Of a stretch of 64,000 nt of DNA, positions 22,378 through 34,924 are shown piece by piece. The number at the start of each line of letters is the position of its first letter. Positions within the stretch are counted from its first letter, which is position 1. The notes beneath the pieces are model-generated. The model had not been told where the DNA came from, made no database searches, and was given only the letters and a program-made list of their open reading frames with translations. The DNA comes from Mortierella sp. BCC40632 (Eukaryota > Mortierellomycota > Mortierellomycetes > Mortierellales > Mortierellaceae). The position numbers were made by a program, and so were the translations under genes. Location of the stretch: positions 1,087,001 to 1,151,000 of the forward strand of contig WAEK01000011.1 in the NCBI GenBank assembly GCA_011634665.1, in the 5' to 3' direction.

Positions 22378-25300
22378 TCCGATGTCTGCTGGAATTATGG
22401 TAATATTATAGGCTACTAATCCACAACGTTTGGGGAGGAGGAGGAGGAGGAGGAGGAGGAGGACGGGAGGTAGAGGTAGAAAGGAGTGAAGGGGAAATTA
22501 TTGGAGGGAAAGGGTTATTGCCGTTCTGGCATGGATGATATCTTCTTCTGACGAAACCAGACAGGGTGTGGTGTGGTTGAGAAAATGGCCTGGGAGAGAC
22601 CGAAGATGATGGGTAAGGAGGATGGGGAGGTAAGAAGGATAAGGGTGGAAAAGAGGAAAGAGGAAGAAAGAAAACGGATGGGGAGGAGAGGAGGGGGAGG
22701 GGTTACAAAAAAAAGTCGTGTGCATGGAACAATGAACTAACAACCATCGGAAGCATGAGACCGAGCCTCCCTATTTGCTGGAAAGCGCTCAGGAATAGGA
22801 AAAGTAGGAGTGAATGTGGATGGGAAAACAAGTGTATTTTCATCCCAGCCTTCGCCCTCTCTATCTGTCTCTCTGTCTCTCTCGTTTGACAAGGATCGCA
22901 ATCGTACCATCGTGAAGAAGGCGAGCACAGCGTTCGACAAAGTGGAGCCTATTTTCGGACTGGGGTGCATACTGGACACAATCACGGCGGTTGTACAGGT
23001 TTATCGGTCGTGCAAGTGGGAATAAAACCACAAGGTTATACAACAAACTGGATGGTTGGAACAACGGGAACCAAGATGACTGTATTCGTGCGTTCTCTGG
23101 AAAGTTAATCCCGGGAGCACGCCGTATATTTCCATTATCGATGGATGAGCGGTCAGTCAGTCAAGTCTGCCACATTGTCAGAGCACAGGGGTCTCCTTGC
23201 TCAATCTTGTCACTTGACAGAGACAAGAGAGAGCCAATTGGCGAGGGTCGCGTCGTCTTTCACCAAGAAGCAGAAGCTGCAGGCCAATTCAAGGGCAGCA
23301 TGGACAGCACAAGACAAAAGGCAATAAAGGATCCTATCACATACCAAACACCATTTGAACTGAGAGATCACATGAGTGACCTATCATCGTGATGTCATCG
23401 ATGGATGAGGATAATGTCATTCGTTCATGCAAGAGGAACCAATCTGGCTTGGACAGATGGAAAGAAAAGTATCTTGCGCCTTTTCCACAAACTCCAGCCT
23501 CTCCTATCTTTGTGGTCTCCAGCCTCTCCCAACACTTCCGCACGGATCCCATAGTCCAATGAATCGTGACTTTCCAGTGACAAACAACAGGTTTGGGCAA
23601 TTGGCACAAGTATCCAAACTCTTACTGGGTCGCCCAAACTGCGGAGAGGGATACAGTAAAGCGTACAACATTGCTCCATGCTCATGTATAACCGTCTGAG
23701 CAGGGCGCATGCATCATGCCTACGATAGAAATGATTTGGCTCGACGAACAAAGAAGCCAGACTGGAAATAGTTGGGGTCCGCCAGGGGGTTTGATGTTTA
23801 TTCCAGCCAGTGCATGCAGCGTGTGTTCTCCTTATAGACTTTGTGAGCGACTTGGCGAGCGCCGAGAGGAAACTAGTGGCAGAAGGATCGCTCCAACTGT
23901 TCGCCTCAATGGATCCATATTACAATAAAAGTCTTCGCTCCGTTGGTGTGATTTATTTTTTTTTTCTTAGTCAAGGGATTCATCTTGCACAAATCCTTCA
24001 AAGCCGATGGCTTTTTGCCTCCAGTTGCTCGCGTTAAACTACGGGAGATCCGGCATGTTCGGTAAAGACGGTGCCTGGACAAATTACTACCAAACACCAC
24101 ACGGATCAGTTTCATTCAGTAGTAGGGAGTGTTCCCCCCAAGAGCCCAGTGACTCTGGAGTGCAACTCAAGATGAGGCCGATGAGAGCACCTCGGAGTTG
24201 ACCTCGAAGTAGGCCTGTGTCGTCAGTGCCTGTGCGTTGTTTGCAGATCGATGCAAAAAGAAGCAAGGCAACAGAAAGCGAGGCGAATGAAAACAAGGAT
24301 GCAAGAACATGCAGGATGTTTCCTGAGAGCGAGACAAAGTATGTGTGATCTGCAAACTGAATATCTGTGTAAACCTGCGAGGATGGTGATTAACCTTGGA
24401 GAGAAGAAAAAAAAAAAAAGTCGACCCAAGAGCATCTCAAGAACGCAACATGTCACACAGCTCCTTCTCCTTCAACTACATCACAGGGTTCCTGACTGTC
24501 TCCGCCTTGCAAAGTCTTGCGATTTTGATCAAGGTCTGTCTCCCTACCCCCTTATTTTGAGCAATTAGACTTGTCCCCGTGCAAGAAGAAAAGTGGATGT
24601 GGTGGTGTGCATGTGCATTGCCTTCCTCCCTATTCCTTCTATGCTCCTCCTCCTCCTCCTCCCCCCCCCCCCCCTCCCCTTCCTCTTCCTTTTCCCCTGC
24701 CCGAGGAAGAGTGGGTTCCTGGCCGAACGTTTCGAGGTAGACACGAATGAACGCCGTCTATTTTTATTCCATCTACGATATCGGTCTTCTCGGCTTGCCC
24801 AGGCTTTTAATTCTCCTCTCTCTCCCCCGACCCCCCCCAAAGACTCGAGCGAGAGGCATATGTCAGGCGGCCGGATCGGATACCGCCCAATCTTTGTCTC
24901 AGCAGATTGTCTCTTGGGCGCCAGCTGCTTACTGCAGATCAGGCGGACGATCGCCTGAAGGAATCGGATGACCGACCTGATTTAAACTGATGACATGATC
25001 TTTTGCACTCATTCTCCCCAATTTATCCATTCTGCTCTCTCCTCACTCTTCACTCACTCTGCCCGCTCTCTCTTCTCTCTCACTCACCTGTTCTATCTCT
25101 ATTTCTCTCTCTCTCTCTCTCGTCACTCTTTCTTCTCTTCAATCTTTCCTCTATCTCTATCTCTTTCTATCTCTCTCCCTCTTCCCCTCTCATTCCTCTC
25201 TCGCACCTCCCATTCGTCCGAATCCATCCTCCCTTCGTTCCAGACCAGCCGACCACTCATCTTCACTCACTCTCCTCCCTTGCTGTATCTTCCTTCTCTC

Positions 25301-25409
25301 CCTTTCGTTCAGATCGTTATTCACATCTCTGCCCACACCCCTCCCCCTCCCTCCTTATCAGCATCCACACAGCTCGCCTCATTCTCTGCCCATTTCATTT
25401 CCCTTTGCC
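22378..25409. other. Gene-poor intergenic region, 3.0 kb
   Basis: A GGA triplet run (22434-22463), GA-rich sequence to 22700, an A13 run at about 24408-24420, a C14 run near 24660 and then a 400-base CT-rich stretch (24995-25400). The CT-rich stretch is the leader of the START-domain gene. Short open stretches near 23820-23930 look slightly coding-like but lack splice partners and known motifs. Nothing else recognised. Confidence 0.5.
22434..22463. repeat. (GGA)n microsatellite
   Basis: About ten GGA units upstream of the rolling-stone-like gene; CT-rich on the coding strand. Confidence 0.8.
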
Positions 25410-27121
25410 ATGTTGACTGATCAACAGTTCCAGGAGTGCCTGAATGAGCTCAAGCATCCCAGAGTAGCAGACTGGGAACTCTTCCTTGAGTCTCATGGTT
25501 TCCGCATTTACCGCAAGGCCATGCCCAACACGGCTCTTTACGAATACAAGGCCCTTGGCCATTACCCAGACGTCTCTTCAAGACTCCTGGCTGATGTCTT
25601 TACTGATCTCGAATATCGAAAGACCTGGGATAAGAACATGGTTGGCTTCAAACGACTTGACCATGACGTGATCCATTATACAACAAAGTTCCCCTGGCCA
25701 CTCTCCCCTCGTGAATACTTTTATGAACTAACGGTTCATGAGCCAAAGGAGAACCACTTTTGTGTGAGTTCACAAACAATTGGCAAGACAAGGGCACCGG
25801 ATGGGACTCTGAGAAATGCTGTCAGCACCAACAACTACAAGTCGATGGTCACACTCGTACCTTCTTTGACCGCTGGTTCCAGTGGAGTCAGCTCGAATTC
25901 AGACTCGTCCTCGCCTGTGACATCGAATCTTCTCAGGGTGCCTAGTGGTGGCGCCGCGGCTTCGTCTTCGGTTTCTCTACCAGCTTCACTTGGATCCAGC
26001 TCACCCAAGGTGTTCAAGTTGCCAGCACCCAACAAGTCGGTGCGCGTGGAGGAATACCGTCAAGATGTAGTCATGGTCCCGAACGAGGATGGCAAGGGGT
26101 GCTATGTCTGGTTTGGTTACTTTGATGATCCCAAGGTAAGATTGCTAGAGTCGGTAGGGTGAACTAGTGTCGGGTCTAATGGAATGACTCGTTGGGTTTG
26201 TCGCTGGGCTGGTGAAATGGAACAAAGTGATATCGCGCAACATCGGATAATGTCAATCAGAGAGATGAGAGATTTCTTTTTTTCTTTTGTTTTTTTTTGC
26301 ACATCTCGACAGTGAACCTGGCAGGGTGCGAAGAAAAGAAGAATATTCAAAAGGAAGGAAGGGGGTGATGGGGTTATTCCTTCATTTTATGATCTCGTGC
26401 GGGCTCTTGATAAATCTTGTCTGATAGCCATTCAGAGAAGAGAGAAAAGAGGGAAGAGAGAGAGAGAGAGAGAGAGAGAGGGCCACAGAGAGCGATTTCC
26501 CACCGAGTAGCATAATGACATTAAAAAAGGAGAGAATAAGAAAAGAGCGGGCTTACTCTTGAGATAATTTTTGGGCAGGTCTTTTTTATCCTTTCGCGTG
26601 AGGCGTTCGCGGGAAATCTTGGTGTTGGATGACCAATCCGAGGTCGATGGTCTTTTGTTTTTGTCAAAAGAACGAAAGAAAGAAAAAAGAGGGTACTTGA
26701 CGTGCATGTCCCTAGCCGTGCTTCTCTTGGCTTTGGCAACAAGCATGCACCCTTCTGTTCAATTACTACCCGATAAAGACTTTTTTTAAGCAAGGGTGTT
26801 CATGTTGAAGAACTCTATTGACTCTCCGACTCTACTATTGTACGTAATGTCTTCTTTTACACAGGGTCACATCCCATCGTCTATCGTCAACTGGGCAACA
26901 AAGCATGGTATTCCAGGTAAGATATCCTTGCGCGTGACTTGAAACTCGAATCCAGTAAACTACCATTGTTTTATCAAGGTACTGATAGGACCGAATCATC
27001 ATCGTTTCCAATAGGGTTCCTTAAGGGCATCCAAGAGGCTTGCCACAGGAGGGCAGCTCTCAACATCCCAACGGACCTTCCAGATCGACCAGAAACACCC
27101 GACAGTGGTATTGAGGCATAA
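25410..27121 (+). CDS. START-domain lipid transfer protein (PCTP/StarD type)
   Basis: Three exons, 25410-26135, 26865-26916 and 27015-27121, give 294 residues. The domain fills almost the whole protein: WELFLESHGFRIYRK, LYEYKALGHYPDVSSRLL, VFTDLEYRKTWDKNM, TTKFPWPLSPREYFYE and GCYVWFGYFDDPKGHIPSSI, ending in a helix with GFLKGIQEACHRR. The W-K(P)-L-S-PREY motif is typical of PCTP/STARD2-like START domains, which bind phosphatidylcholine or related lipids. A Ser-rich, low-complexity insertion of about 55 residues (roughly 155-210) interrupts the fold. No signal peptide or membrane helix is seen, so it is probably cytosolic. The first intron is long for this window (729 nt) and contains an (AG)n tract near 26456-26480. 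Confidence 0.85.
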
Positions 27122-28201
27122 CGACAGTAGAGTATAGTAGAGGCTTTTAGATCTCAGGAGACCAAGAGACGGTCAATCCGACGGAAAAAAAAATGATATA
27201 GAAACAAGCGCAAGGAACACTGGACGCTGGTTCGTCAATGTTCAACAGACAGTGGATCGCCTGTCCATTGGGTTTGATGGCAGCCTGCATGAGGCGGAAC
27301 CACACTGGATCTCGTCAGCCACGATCGAAGAAAGAAAGGAGAAAAAGAAAAAAGAAAAAGAAAAAAAAACCAATAAGACGGCGGGTTATTCCATACCATT
27401 GAACTTTGCTATCGCATCAATTCATGCGCTGTTTTTCTGATTTTATGTTTACGAACACACAGATTTTTGTTACAAGTAATGCTGACCATGCATGAAAGTG
27501 ACGGATCCGCGATAGAAAATGGTCCATGCAACGTGTGAAAATGAGAAGGAGGAGATTCAGGAACAAAAAAAAAAAAAGTGGCCACGGCTTCGGACCAGTC
27601 TTTGTGCTCTGTGGTCTATTCGCATACACGCCTCTTTATAAATTCACATGGGAGCCGCGGTCCATATCAGGCCACAAACAATGGTTTCTAGGCTGGGCCC
27701 TGTTGTGCACTCACCTGTGTTTTTGGCCAATCATGGTCAGGACCACTGTCGGACCGTCCCTCTCCGCCTTCCTCCCAGCCCTCCACAAGGCATGGAGGAG
27801 AAAAGCTCAGCTAGGGCCAGGGAAAAGACTGCGGGTATTGTTTCTCTCTCTCTCTCTTTCAGTCTTTCTTTTGTCCGGGAGGATCTCTAGACATGGCTGT
27901 GGTCCTGGTGATGCCAATGATGTTGGTGGGACAGGAGTCGCCTTGATCTCTGCAATCTTGTATTCGCTCCCCATCATTCTTGTGCAGCCTATCAACCCCT
28001 TGATCATTCGGCTGCTCATTCGGCCTGCTTGATTCTGTGTTCTCTCTCTCTGTGCTCCAGCCCGCTCCTCTCTTCCACCTTCTCCCAGTTGCATCTTTGT
28101 AAACCCTACATCCCATTTGTAAACCCATCCACGCAAGCTTGTCCTCTACTTGATCAACCACCCTCTTCACTCATCTTTTCCCTTCAATCTCCATTCGAAT
28201 A
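27122..28201. other. Intergenic region
   Basis: Contains A-rich runs near 27340-27370 and 27565-27577 and a CT-rich leader approaching the TMEM135 start (27841-27860 and 28040-28200). A 168-codon open frame (27526-28032) was judged chance. Confidence 0.5.
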
Positions 28202-29655
28202 ATGACTGTTGTCGACCACGAGCCAGAACAGCAGGATGTCGCGAATGGGATTGCCATGACCACCTCCTCGTCGGTCTCGTCCCTGACTGCAAGCAACGGA
28301 AAGACCTCGTCCGATTCTTCCGTCTCCACACCTCCGTCCTCTTCTCTTTCCGCTACCCCTTCACCCCCATCCCCTGCAGCTTCTGTCCATGCCTCCTCGT
28401 CAGAGGTCAGTTCTGCGAGTAGCTCAATTGTTCAACAGCCTTTGAAAGCTCAGGTCGAGTCGTCTCCCAAACCCAAGCTTGGACAGACAAGAAAGCCCCA
28501 ACTCTCGCCCGAGCTCAAAACCGCGCTCCGTGTCTGTATCCGGTCTTATGGTATCGGATATGTGTTTGCCACTGCGCCCAAGCTCATCCGAACCATTATT
28601 GGTTTTCTGACGAATCCTCGAAAGGCCGCTGGCGGTGGAAGCGCCTCTCGAAACCGAAATATTGTTCTCGCATTCCTGAGTGCAGTCCTGAGCGTGATCA
28701 AAGAAGGAGCGAGCGCGAAAAAGGATGGTCTGAGCATGTTGTTGATGATCTCGTTAGGTGGATACAAACTCTTGGAACTCTTTTTGAGTCGGGGCATCAT
28801 CAAAGCCTTCTTGGCTCAGGAGCGTGGAAATCCTCAACCACATGCTCAACTCCGAAGAGTGATCACCACCACCAAAACAACTACCGTCAATGGCAAGATC
28901 ACCACCACCAAGTCGGAGCGGACCGAAACCATGACGGATGAGGAGAGGATCGAAGCCACGATGTTGACGGATGAGATGCGTCAAAAGGTGACTATGATGG
29001 CATCGTTCGTTGCTTCCGCCACAGCGATCATGTTTATGCATCGGTACCGACCCAACTATGCGACCATTGATTATTCTTTGTTTGCTGTGGTTCGAGGATT
29101 GGATGTGTTGGGACATGTTGCGGTCAAGAACCAATGGGGTCCTCGATGGTTGGGATCTTATGGAGCTGTTGCAGTCTTTGTTCTGGCATGTACAGAAATC
29201 ATGTTCTCGTTCTTGTATGAACCTGAGCGTTTGCCTGGGTAAGATCTGATTAGGATTGTTTGAATCCCTCCAATGACTGTCGCCTCAATAGATGATTCGG
29301 AAACAAGAACAAAAAAAAAAAAAAAAAAAGAATGGTTGATATCAAGGAACTAACGCTGATTCGATTACATGAAAAAAAAATGCTAGGCCTTATGCGTTCT
29401 GGATTACCAAGATGGCGCGCATGGACAAACGACTGTTGGAGACTCTGCGAAGTGTTCGCGCAGGCAAGATTCAGTTCCAACATTCCAACCCACCTGAGGT
29501 GGCCAACTTGCTTACAGGACTATGCAAAGATCTAAAACTAGATCCCAAAATGGGTAAGTCGAGCCTCCCTTTTTTTTTTTTTTTTTTTTTCTGTCGCGTC
29601 TAGTCCTGGAGATTATTGGTAGGTATTCTTTTACCTATAAGCATGAATCGTAACC

Positions 29656-29692
<37 letters not shown>

Positions 29693-30022
29693 GAAAAAAA
29701 AAAAATAGGCGACTTTGAGCTGAGACAAAGGATTCCATGCGAGCTGGTGCACCAGGGCATCACAAAGTCTTGTGAGGTATGTTCCCAAACAGCAAATTGC
29801 AGTGGAGTACGTTTCCCACTATTTGATTGACAGGATGTCATCATAAGCCTAGTCACTTACATGTGAAGTATCTTTTTCCTTCCTTTTTCCTTTTTCCTTT
29901 TTTATTTGCTGCGTCATTTAGGGTCATGCTCTGTACCGTTTAGTACAGGGCTTCCTTGTTTCAACAGGAGTAAGTTGTACTATTACAATTACATTTTTGT
30001 GGTTGTATAATATTTTATCCAA

Positions 30023-30055
<33 letters not shown>

Positions 30056-30880
30056 CTTGAGAAATACTCGAGAGAGTAAATGACACACGTTGTGAGGCAC
30101 GATTCGGCGAGAACCGCGAGGATCAGAGAGAGAAAGAGAAAAAGAGAAGAAGAAAAAAAAAAAAAAGAGGGCTAAAGCATCAATTTTTTTCCTATCCAAA
30201 ATGACTCTTAATAGATCTATCTGCCTGTTCACTTGTTGCCAGCATTGTTGAGTCCAAAGGCCTTTATTGCAAAACTTCAACAATACCCTTTCCAGACGAT
30301 TTCCTCCACTCTTCTCGCTACTGCCCGTTCGAGTGCCTTCCTGGGAACTTATATCGCCTTGATTTGGTACGGAATTTGCTCCTGGCGATCCAAGTTTGCT
30401 CCCTTGTTTATGAAAGTGACTGGTCGTCGATATACGAGCAGCACGATCGACTATATCTATGGACCTTTGCTTGGCTCGTTCCTCTGTGGGTTCTCAGTGT
30501 TGATCGAGAAACCACATCGAAGGGCTGAGATGGCATTGTACGTGTTGCCACGAGCAATGTACAGTATGTGGAGTAGAGTCATGTCGGGTCGAATTAGCAG
30601 ACGCGCAGAAATGGCTGGGGAGGCATTGATGTATGCATTGTCGATGTCGGTCTTGTTGACTGGAATGATGTGGAGGCGGGAAATGGTTCGACCGAGTATG
30701 CAGGGGCTCTTGGGATGGATGCTTGAGATCCCGAAATCGAAGCGTGCCAGTAGAAGACTTGAACATGTGCAAGAAAAGCAACCGCAGCAAGGGACAGACA
30801 ATGACAAACAACGAGTCGTACCTACAGCCGATGACAAGATGACCTTTGCAGTTGGTGACAGTGCAACGGCTCCAAAGTAA
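28202..30880 (+). CDS. TMEM135: TMEM135-like multi-pass membrane protein
   Basis: Exons 28202-29238, 29387-29553, 29709-29776, 29922-29969 and 30215-30880 give 661 residues. A possible 15-nt microexon at 29604-29618 would add five. Residues 1-100 are Ser/Thr/Pro-rich. LRVCIRSYGIGYVFATAPKL opens the membrane region, which has several later hydrophobic segments, GPLLGSFLCGFSVLIEKP-RR and the CE-GHALYRL-GF region. The paired CIR-YGIGY and IEKPHRR-E-ALYVLPRA motifs are those I associate with fungal and animal TMEM135, a peroxisome/mitochondria-linked protein with a Tim17-like part. GW-PGHA-type Cys residues near the fourth exon are conserved in the family. Introns carry long T-runs (for example 29661-29691). 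A 57-nt (GA)n tract follows the stop. Confidence 0.82.
29604..29618 (+). other. Candidate 15-nt microexon in the TMEM135-like gene
   Basis: Between two exons, tctag|(15 nt)|gtaggt forms a clean acceptor and donor. Its length is a multiple of three and the surrounding phase is 1 on both sides, so inclusion adds VLEII without breaking the frame. RNA evidence would be needed to tell inclusion from chance. Confidence 0.4.
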
Positions 30881-30987
30881 TAAAAATGAGAGATGATGAC
30901 AAAGTAGGAGGAAGCAGAAAGATACGTTTTACTTTTCGGATGGGATCGAAGACCTGCGGTCAAGTTCTGGATGAAATTGGTATTGCG

Positions 30988-30992
<5 letters not shown>

Positions 30993-31050
<58 letters not shown>
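30993..31050. repeat. (GA)n microsatellite, ~58 bp
   Basis: Uninterrupted GA dinucleotides about 110 bases after the TMEM135-like stop codon. Confidence 0.85.
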
Positions 31051-31054
<4 letters not shown>

Positions 31055-32290
31055 AAGCGCGTGGTGAATCAACCTATGACCGCTGATGATGTCCTATATA
31101 CTCACCCATGGAATATCAGCTCCCCGTGAAGAAATCATGGTGCACCTCCTTGAAAAGGGACCGGGCTGGAAGAAACGGTACCCATCTGCACCTCCTCGGA
31201 CAGTAGGCACGCAAACCTTCTCCACAGCGAAAAAGAAGAGAAAAAAAAAAACGAGAGCTTTCTCATAGGACCCCTTGAGGGCATTCAAACCACGACGTGA
31301 AGAGGGGCCATGGGCTAAAAGGAGTCGGTCTCTCGGGGGTAATCAAGGAGAGGAGAAAGAGCAGTCTCTCTTCTCTCTTTCTCTTTTTCTCTCTCTCCCG
31401 AGAACAAAATTTGACGCGAAGGGTGTAAAGAAACTTCACCATTAAGTATCGGGAAAGAGTCAGCAGGGTAGAGCTTTAAAGAGATGATAGTGGCAAGGGT
31501 TGTCTGGTAACCTATGAAGGGTACACATGCTCCACCCGTGTCGCTATTCCATTCAGGTTCCTTTGGCACAACGTGTGCTGAACGGATGGCTAGTAGTTCT
31601 TGGTCGGTGCTCAGCAGGTCAAAATGCAAAAAAAAAGGGCCACCTCCTTTCTATCCTCGACCTCGCGTATCTGCCATGAGCCAATGATGAAAGCAGTCCA
31701 GTCGATGTCGGCTAGATAGTGAATGCCTAGCGCTATCAGCGGGCGAGCGAGCGAGCGAAGATGGAGGAAGAGGACCATTATTAAGAATACTTTCTGCCAC
31801 TGCTGCGGATGCGCGATGATATGGTATCAAAGATTTGTATCTGAGTCTGGAGTTGTGTGTCCGAGTGCGACATGAAAAATGAGTGGGGCGGAAGAGGGGG
31901 GGGGAGAGAGAGAGAGAGAGAGAGAAAGAGAGCAATATCAGCAACAGCATCAGCAGCAGCTCTCGCATGGCATGACATGGTCTCGCATGGACCAAATGGG
32001 CCAAGCCAGCCACCAACTCCTCCAGCCTTCTTGGCCTGAACATGATCAGGCCAGAGCCAAAAGTCTCCGTTCTACAAATTGCCGCTTCTTCGCTCCTTTT
32101 GCCTCCTTCTCTCTCACTTTTGCTTTCTACCACTCCAACATTTTTCTTTTTCTTTTTCCTCTGCCTGTCCAATCCACCACACCCGTTCCGTCCTCGCCTG
32201 CCGAACTGTTGTTACTCGAGGTGCCATCCTACGTTCTCATGCTGGTATTGCCGATCTTTCTGATTGATTCTTTCCATCTCCATTTCCTCC

Positions 32291-32321
<31 letters not shown>

Positions 32322-32376
32322 GCTTTGCCTTTGCCTTTGCCTTTGCCTTTGCCTTTGCCTTTGCCTTTGCCTTTGC
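32322..32376. repeat. (CTTTGC)n hexanucleotide repeat
   Basis: About nine tandem copies of a CTTTGC/TTTGCC hexamer immediately after a T26 homopolymer, in the upstream region of the DUF1769 gene. Confidence 0.85.
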
Positions 32377-32624
32377 TGGACCAGAATGCTTTCTCTGTCT
32401 CTCTTTCCTCTTTCTCTTCCTCTCTCCCTCTTTCATTGCCTCCATTTCCTCAACCTCTCATTCTCTCATTCTCTTGTTCTTTGCTCTTGCATTCTCCTCC
32501 ACTTCATCCCACGTCTCGTAACCGCTTAGACTCTGTTCTGTGTACCCTATCAACTATTCGCCCGATCCAAGCGCCACCCCTTCTCGTTCCTTTTTAGTCT
32601 ACAAAAAACCAGCAACTTGCCGTC

Positions 32625-34924
32625 ATGGTCAAACTTCGTGTCCGCGTCGGAGGTTCCTACACCGATCTGGCTGTCGTCAACTGCAACGATGAACTTCACC
32701 CTATTGAATTCGATGGTCCCGAGTTCAAGGGTAGAGCCATGGTTCGCATTAAGGATTTTGGTATGACCACTCCCCTTTCTTTTCTTTTTCTTCTTTTTTT
32801 CCTGCCCCTCTCCTTCTTCTTTCTCTATCTCTCTCTTTCTCTCTCTCACACGCACACACGCATAATCGCCGTCCTTATCCTCAACACTGTCTCTGGTTCT
32901 TTTGCCCTGTTGGCGAGGGGTTGACAAAAGGAGTGTTCTTCGTACCAGCTGGACAGTTATGAAGAGAGAGAGAGAAAGAGAGGCATCAGGATGTATCTTT
33001 GTACAACAGGATCCGGGACAAACTCATTTGAACAGGAACAGAAAAAAAAAAAAAGAGGTCACTACTCTTCTCTGTCACACCAGCACATGGCCAAGCGAGC
33101 AAGCAGAAAGAAAAGCCAAGAGCCAAGGTTGCTGCGCTATGCTCAGTGCGCAGAAGGGGGAAAGTGTGAGCGAACCATCGGCAACAAAGAGGGATCACTT
33201 TACGCAACTTGATTCCTTTTTTTTTTTTTTTCTGCTTTCCTCTCTCTCTCTTCCTCTCTCTCTCTTCCTCTCTCTCTCTTCCTCTCTCTCACTTTCAGGA
33301 GGATGCGTCGATTTGAAAGAAAAAAAAAAGTGCTCTCAAATGGAGTGCGCCTGTTGTTTGACCCTTGTCCTGTTGGGGGCAAGAACAGTCCCCCCCGCTC
33401 GCTGACAGAGAAAAGTGAGAGAGAGAGAGAGAGAAAGAGAGACTCGGAGGAAGAAGAAGAGACGCAGTCTTGCTGCTGTATTGGCGGATGTACCTTGTTC
33501 TATTTTAACTTGCGCAAATTAACCGTCGGCATCTTGGCCTTGGCTCTCCATCATGCACCCTCGCCCACCCCACGCGGACTCTGTACCTGACTTTGCTAAG
33601 AGAGGGTGCCCTCTTCCTCTCTGAGCACCTGTCTCTCTCTCTCCACCAACCATCCGCATTGCCCATCGGCTAATCTTTTTTACTCCTTCTTCCTATCATC
33701 CCAGTCGGCATCACAAACGACGGATCTGAGCCTGTCCGCAACTCGGACTACTTCAAGGGACACAACCGTCGATTCTCTATCCAGGCAAGTACAGCTAATC
33801 CGCCATTCTTATCGCATTCTAGTGCCAAACCGAAATGGCAAAAAGGGAGCAAGAAGGAGAGAGGAGCGGGCGTTGGATCCTGGCTATATTATCATGCCAA
33901 AGTAAAATAACAACGAGTGTGTTTAGCTAACCAGCCCTGCACATGGGTTTGTTTCTCTTCTCTCCCTTGTTCGCCACTCTAGATCGAAGGACTATTCAAG
34001 CGTGAATGGGACGGCCAGCAAGTATATTTCGGAACAGATTTCGATCGCTCTGTAGAGCTGCCAGATGGCTTTGATATCATGTTCAGGATTGCTCGGTATA
34101 TCGATCCTGTGGTCAAGACCTCAGAATCGCAGGATGGACAGCCCTGGATTCTCAGTCCCCTTGTCTCCTCCATCAATACGCTTGCAGCATGGCGCCCCGA
34201 AGATTCAAAGCTCCCTTCTCCTCCTCTCACTCCAAGGCCTTCAATGGACGTCTCACGTTCGCCTTCGATGAACGAAGGAGGTGCTGTCAGCAATGCGGTT
34301 TCGAGCGCATGGGGATTCCTTGGCAAACTGAAGCGTGGCAACAGGTCATCAGTGATGAGTGTCAGCGGCGCGTCCTCGAATGGCGATGGTAACACAACAA
34401 ATGGCTCTGCTGCGGCTGTACAAGATGACGCTGTAAGCCAAGCCAATCCCAGCAACAAGCTCCAAGGTTCAATCTCATCGGCGTCATCGTCAAAATCATC
34501 GTCATCGTCTACTGAAGGAGAAGGTCTACAGTCGATAGCTAGCACGCCTGTTTCAACTCAGCCAGAGACTTTCTCCAAGTCGACATCATTAGAAGCGAGT
34601 GGGAACACATCTCTTGGCTACTGGCGTGAGCGAGTTGATGAGGATACTACATTCTTCCTCCCCAACAAGCCCACTCTGACGACATCGCAGCGACGGAAAC
34701 ACTTTCAATCGGAGCAGAACCGAAAGGACTTTGTGTACCGAACAGATATGGTCCATGGATTTGAATTTTTCTCTCCCCATATGGATTTCAACACATTCGA
34801 TATTCGAATGGGCTTGAGTATGAACATTCGCAGGTTTTTGGCGGGTCAGCCAGTCCGGTACACATGTAGAACGCTTGACGGAACGACTGTGTTCTGGGCT
34901 GTGTCGTTTGAATTGGTCGATTAG
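32625..34924 (+). CDS. Fungal DUF1769-family protein
   Basis: Three exons, 32625-32760, 33705-33784 and 33983-34924, give 385 residues. The N-terminal MVKLRVRVGGSYTDL, then HPIEFDGPEFKGRAMVRI, NDGSEPVRNSDYFKGHNRRFSIQ, IEGLFKREW-VYFGTDFDRS and DPV form the DUF1769 (UPF0590) beta-rich domain. Its last strands resume after a Ser-rich insertion of roughly 130 residues, at FFSPHMDFNTFDIRMGLSM and YTCRTLDGTTVFWAVSFEL. The molecular function of the family is unknown. The first intron is 944 nt, the longest assigned here. The second intron begins CAG|GCAAGT at 33785, a GC-AG intron; the GT five bases on would break the frame. Confidence 0.85.

Larger units (their letters stand above)
30881..32624. 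other. Intergenic region, 1.7 kb, microsatellite-rich
   Basis: Holds a (GA)n tract (30993-31050), GA-rich sequence near 31895-31930, a T26 run (32296-32321) directly followed by a hexamer repeat, and a CT-rich leader up to the DUF1769 start. No gene recognised. Confidence 0.5.

Noticed and set aside
23810..24037. Short frame with FVSDLASAERKLVAEG
   Set aside because: Helix-like composition but only about 40 codons, no start context, splice partner or known motif.
27526..28032. 168-codon open frame upstream of the TMEM135-like gene
   Set aside because: It begins in an A-rich run, has no recognisable motif, and its second half reads through the CT-rich leader of the next gene.
31651..32172. 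Long minus-strand frames across the GA-rich region near 31900
   Set aside because: They translate microsatellites as Leu-Ser runs and have no conserved content.
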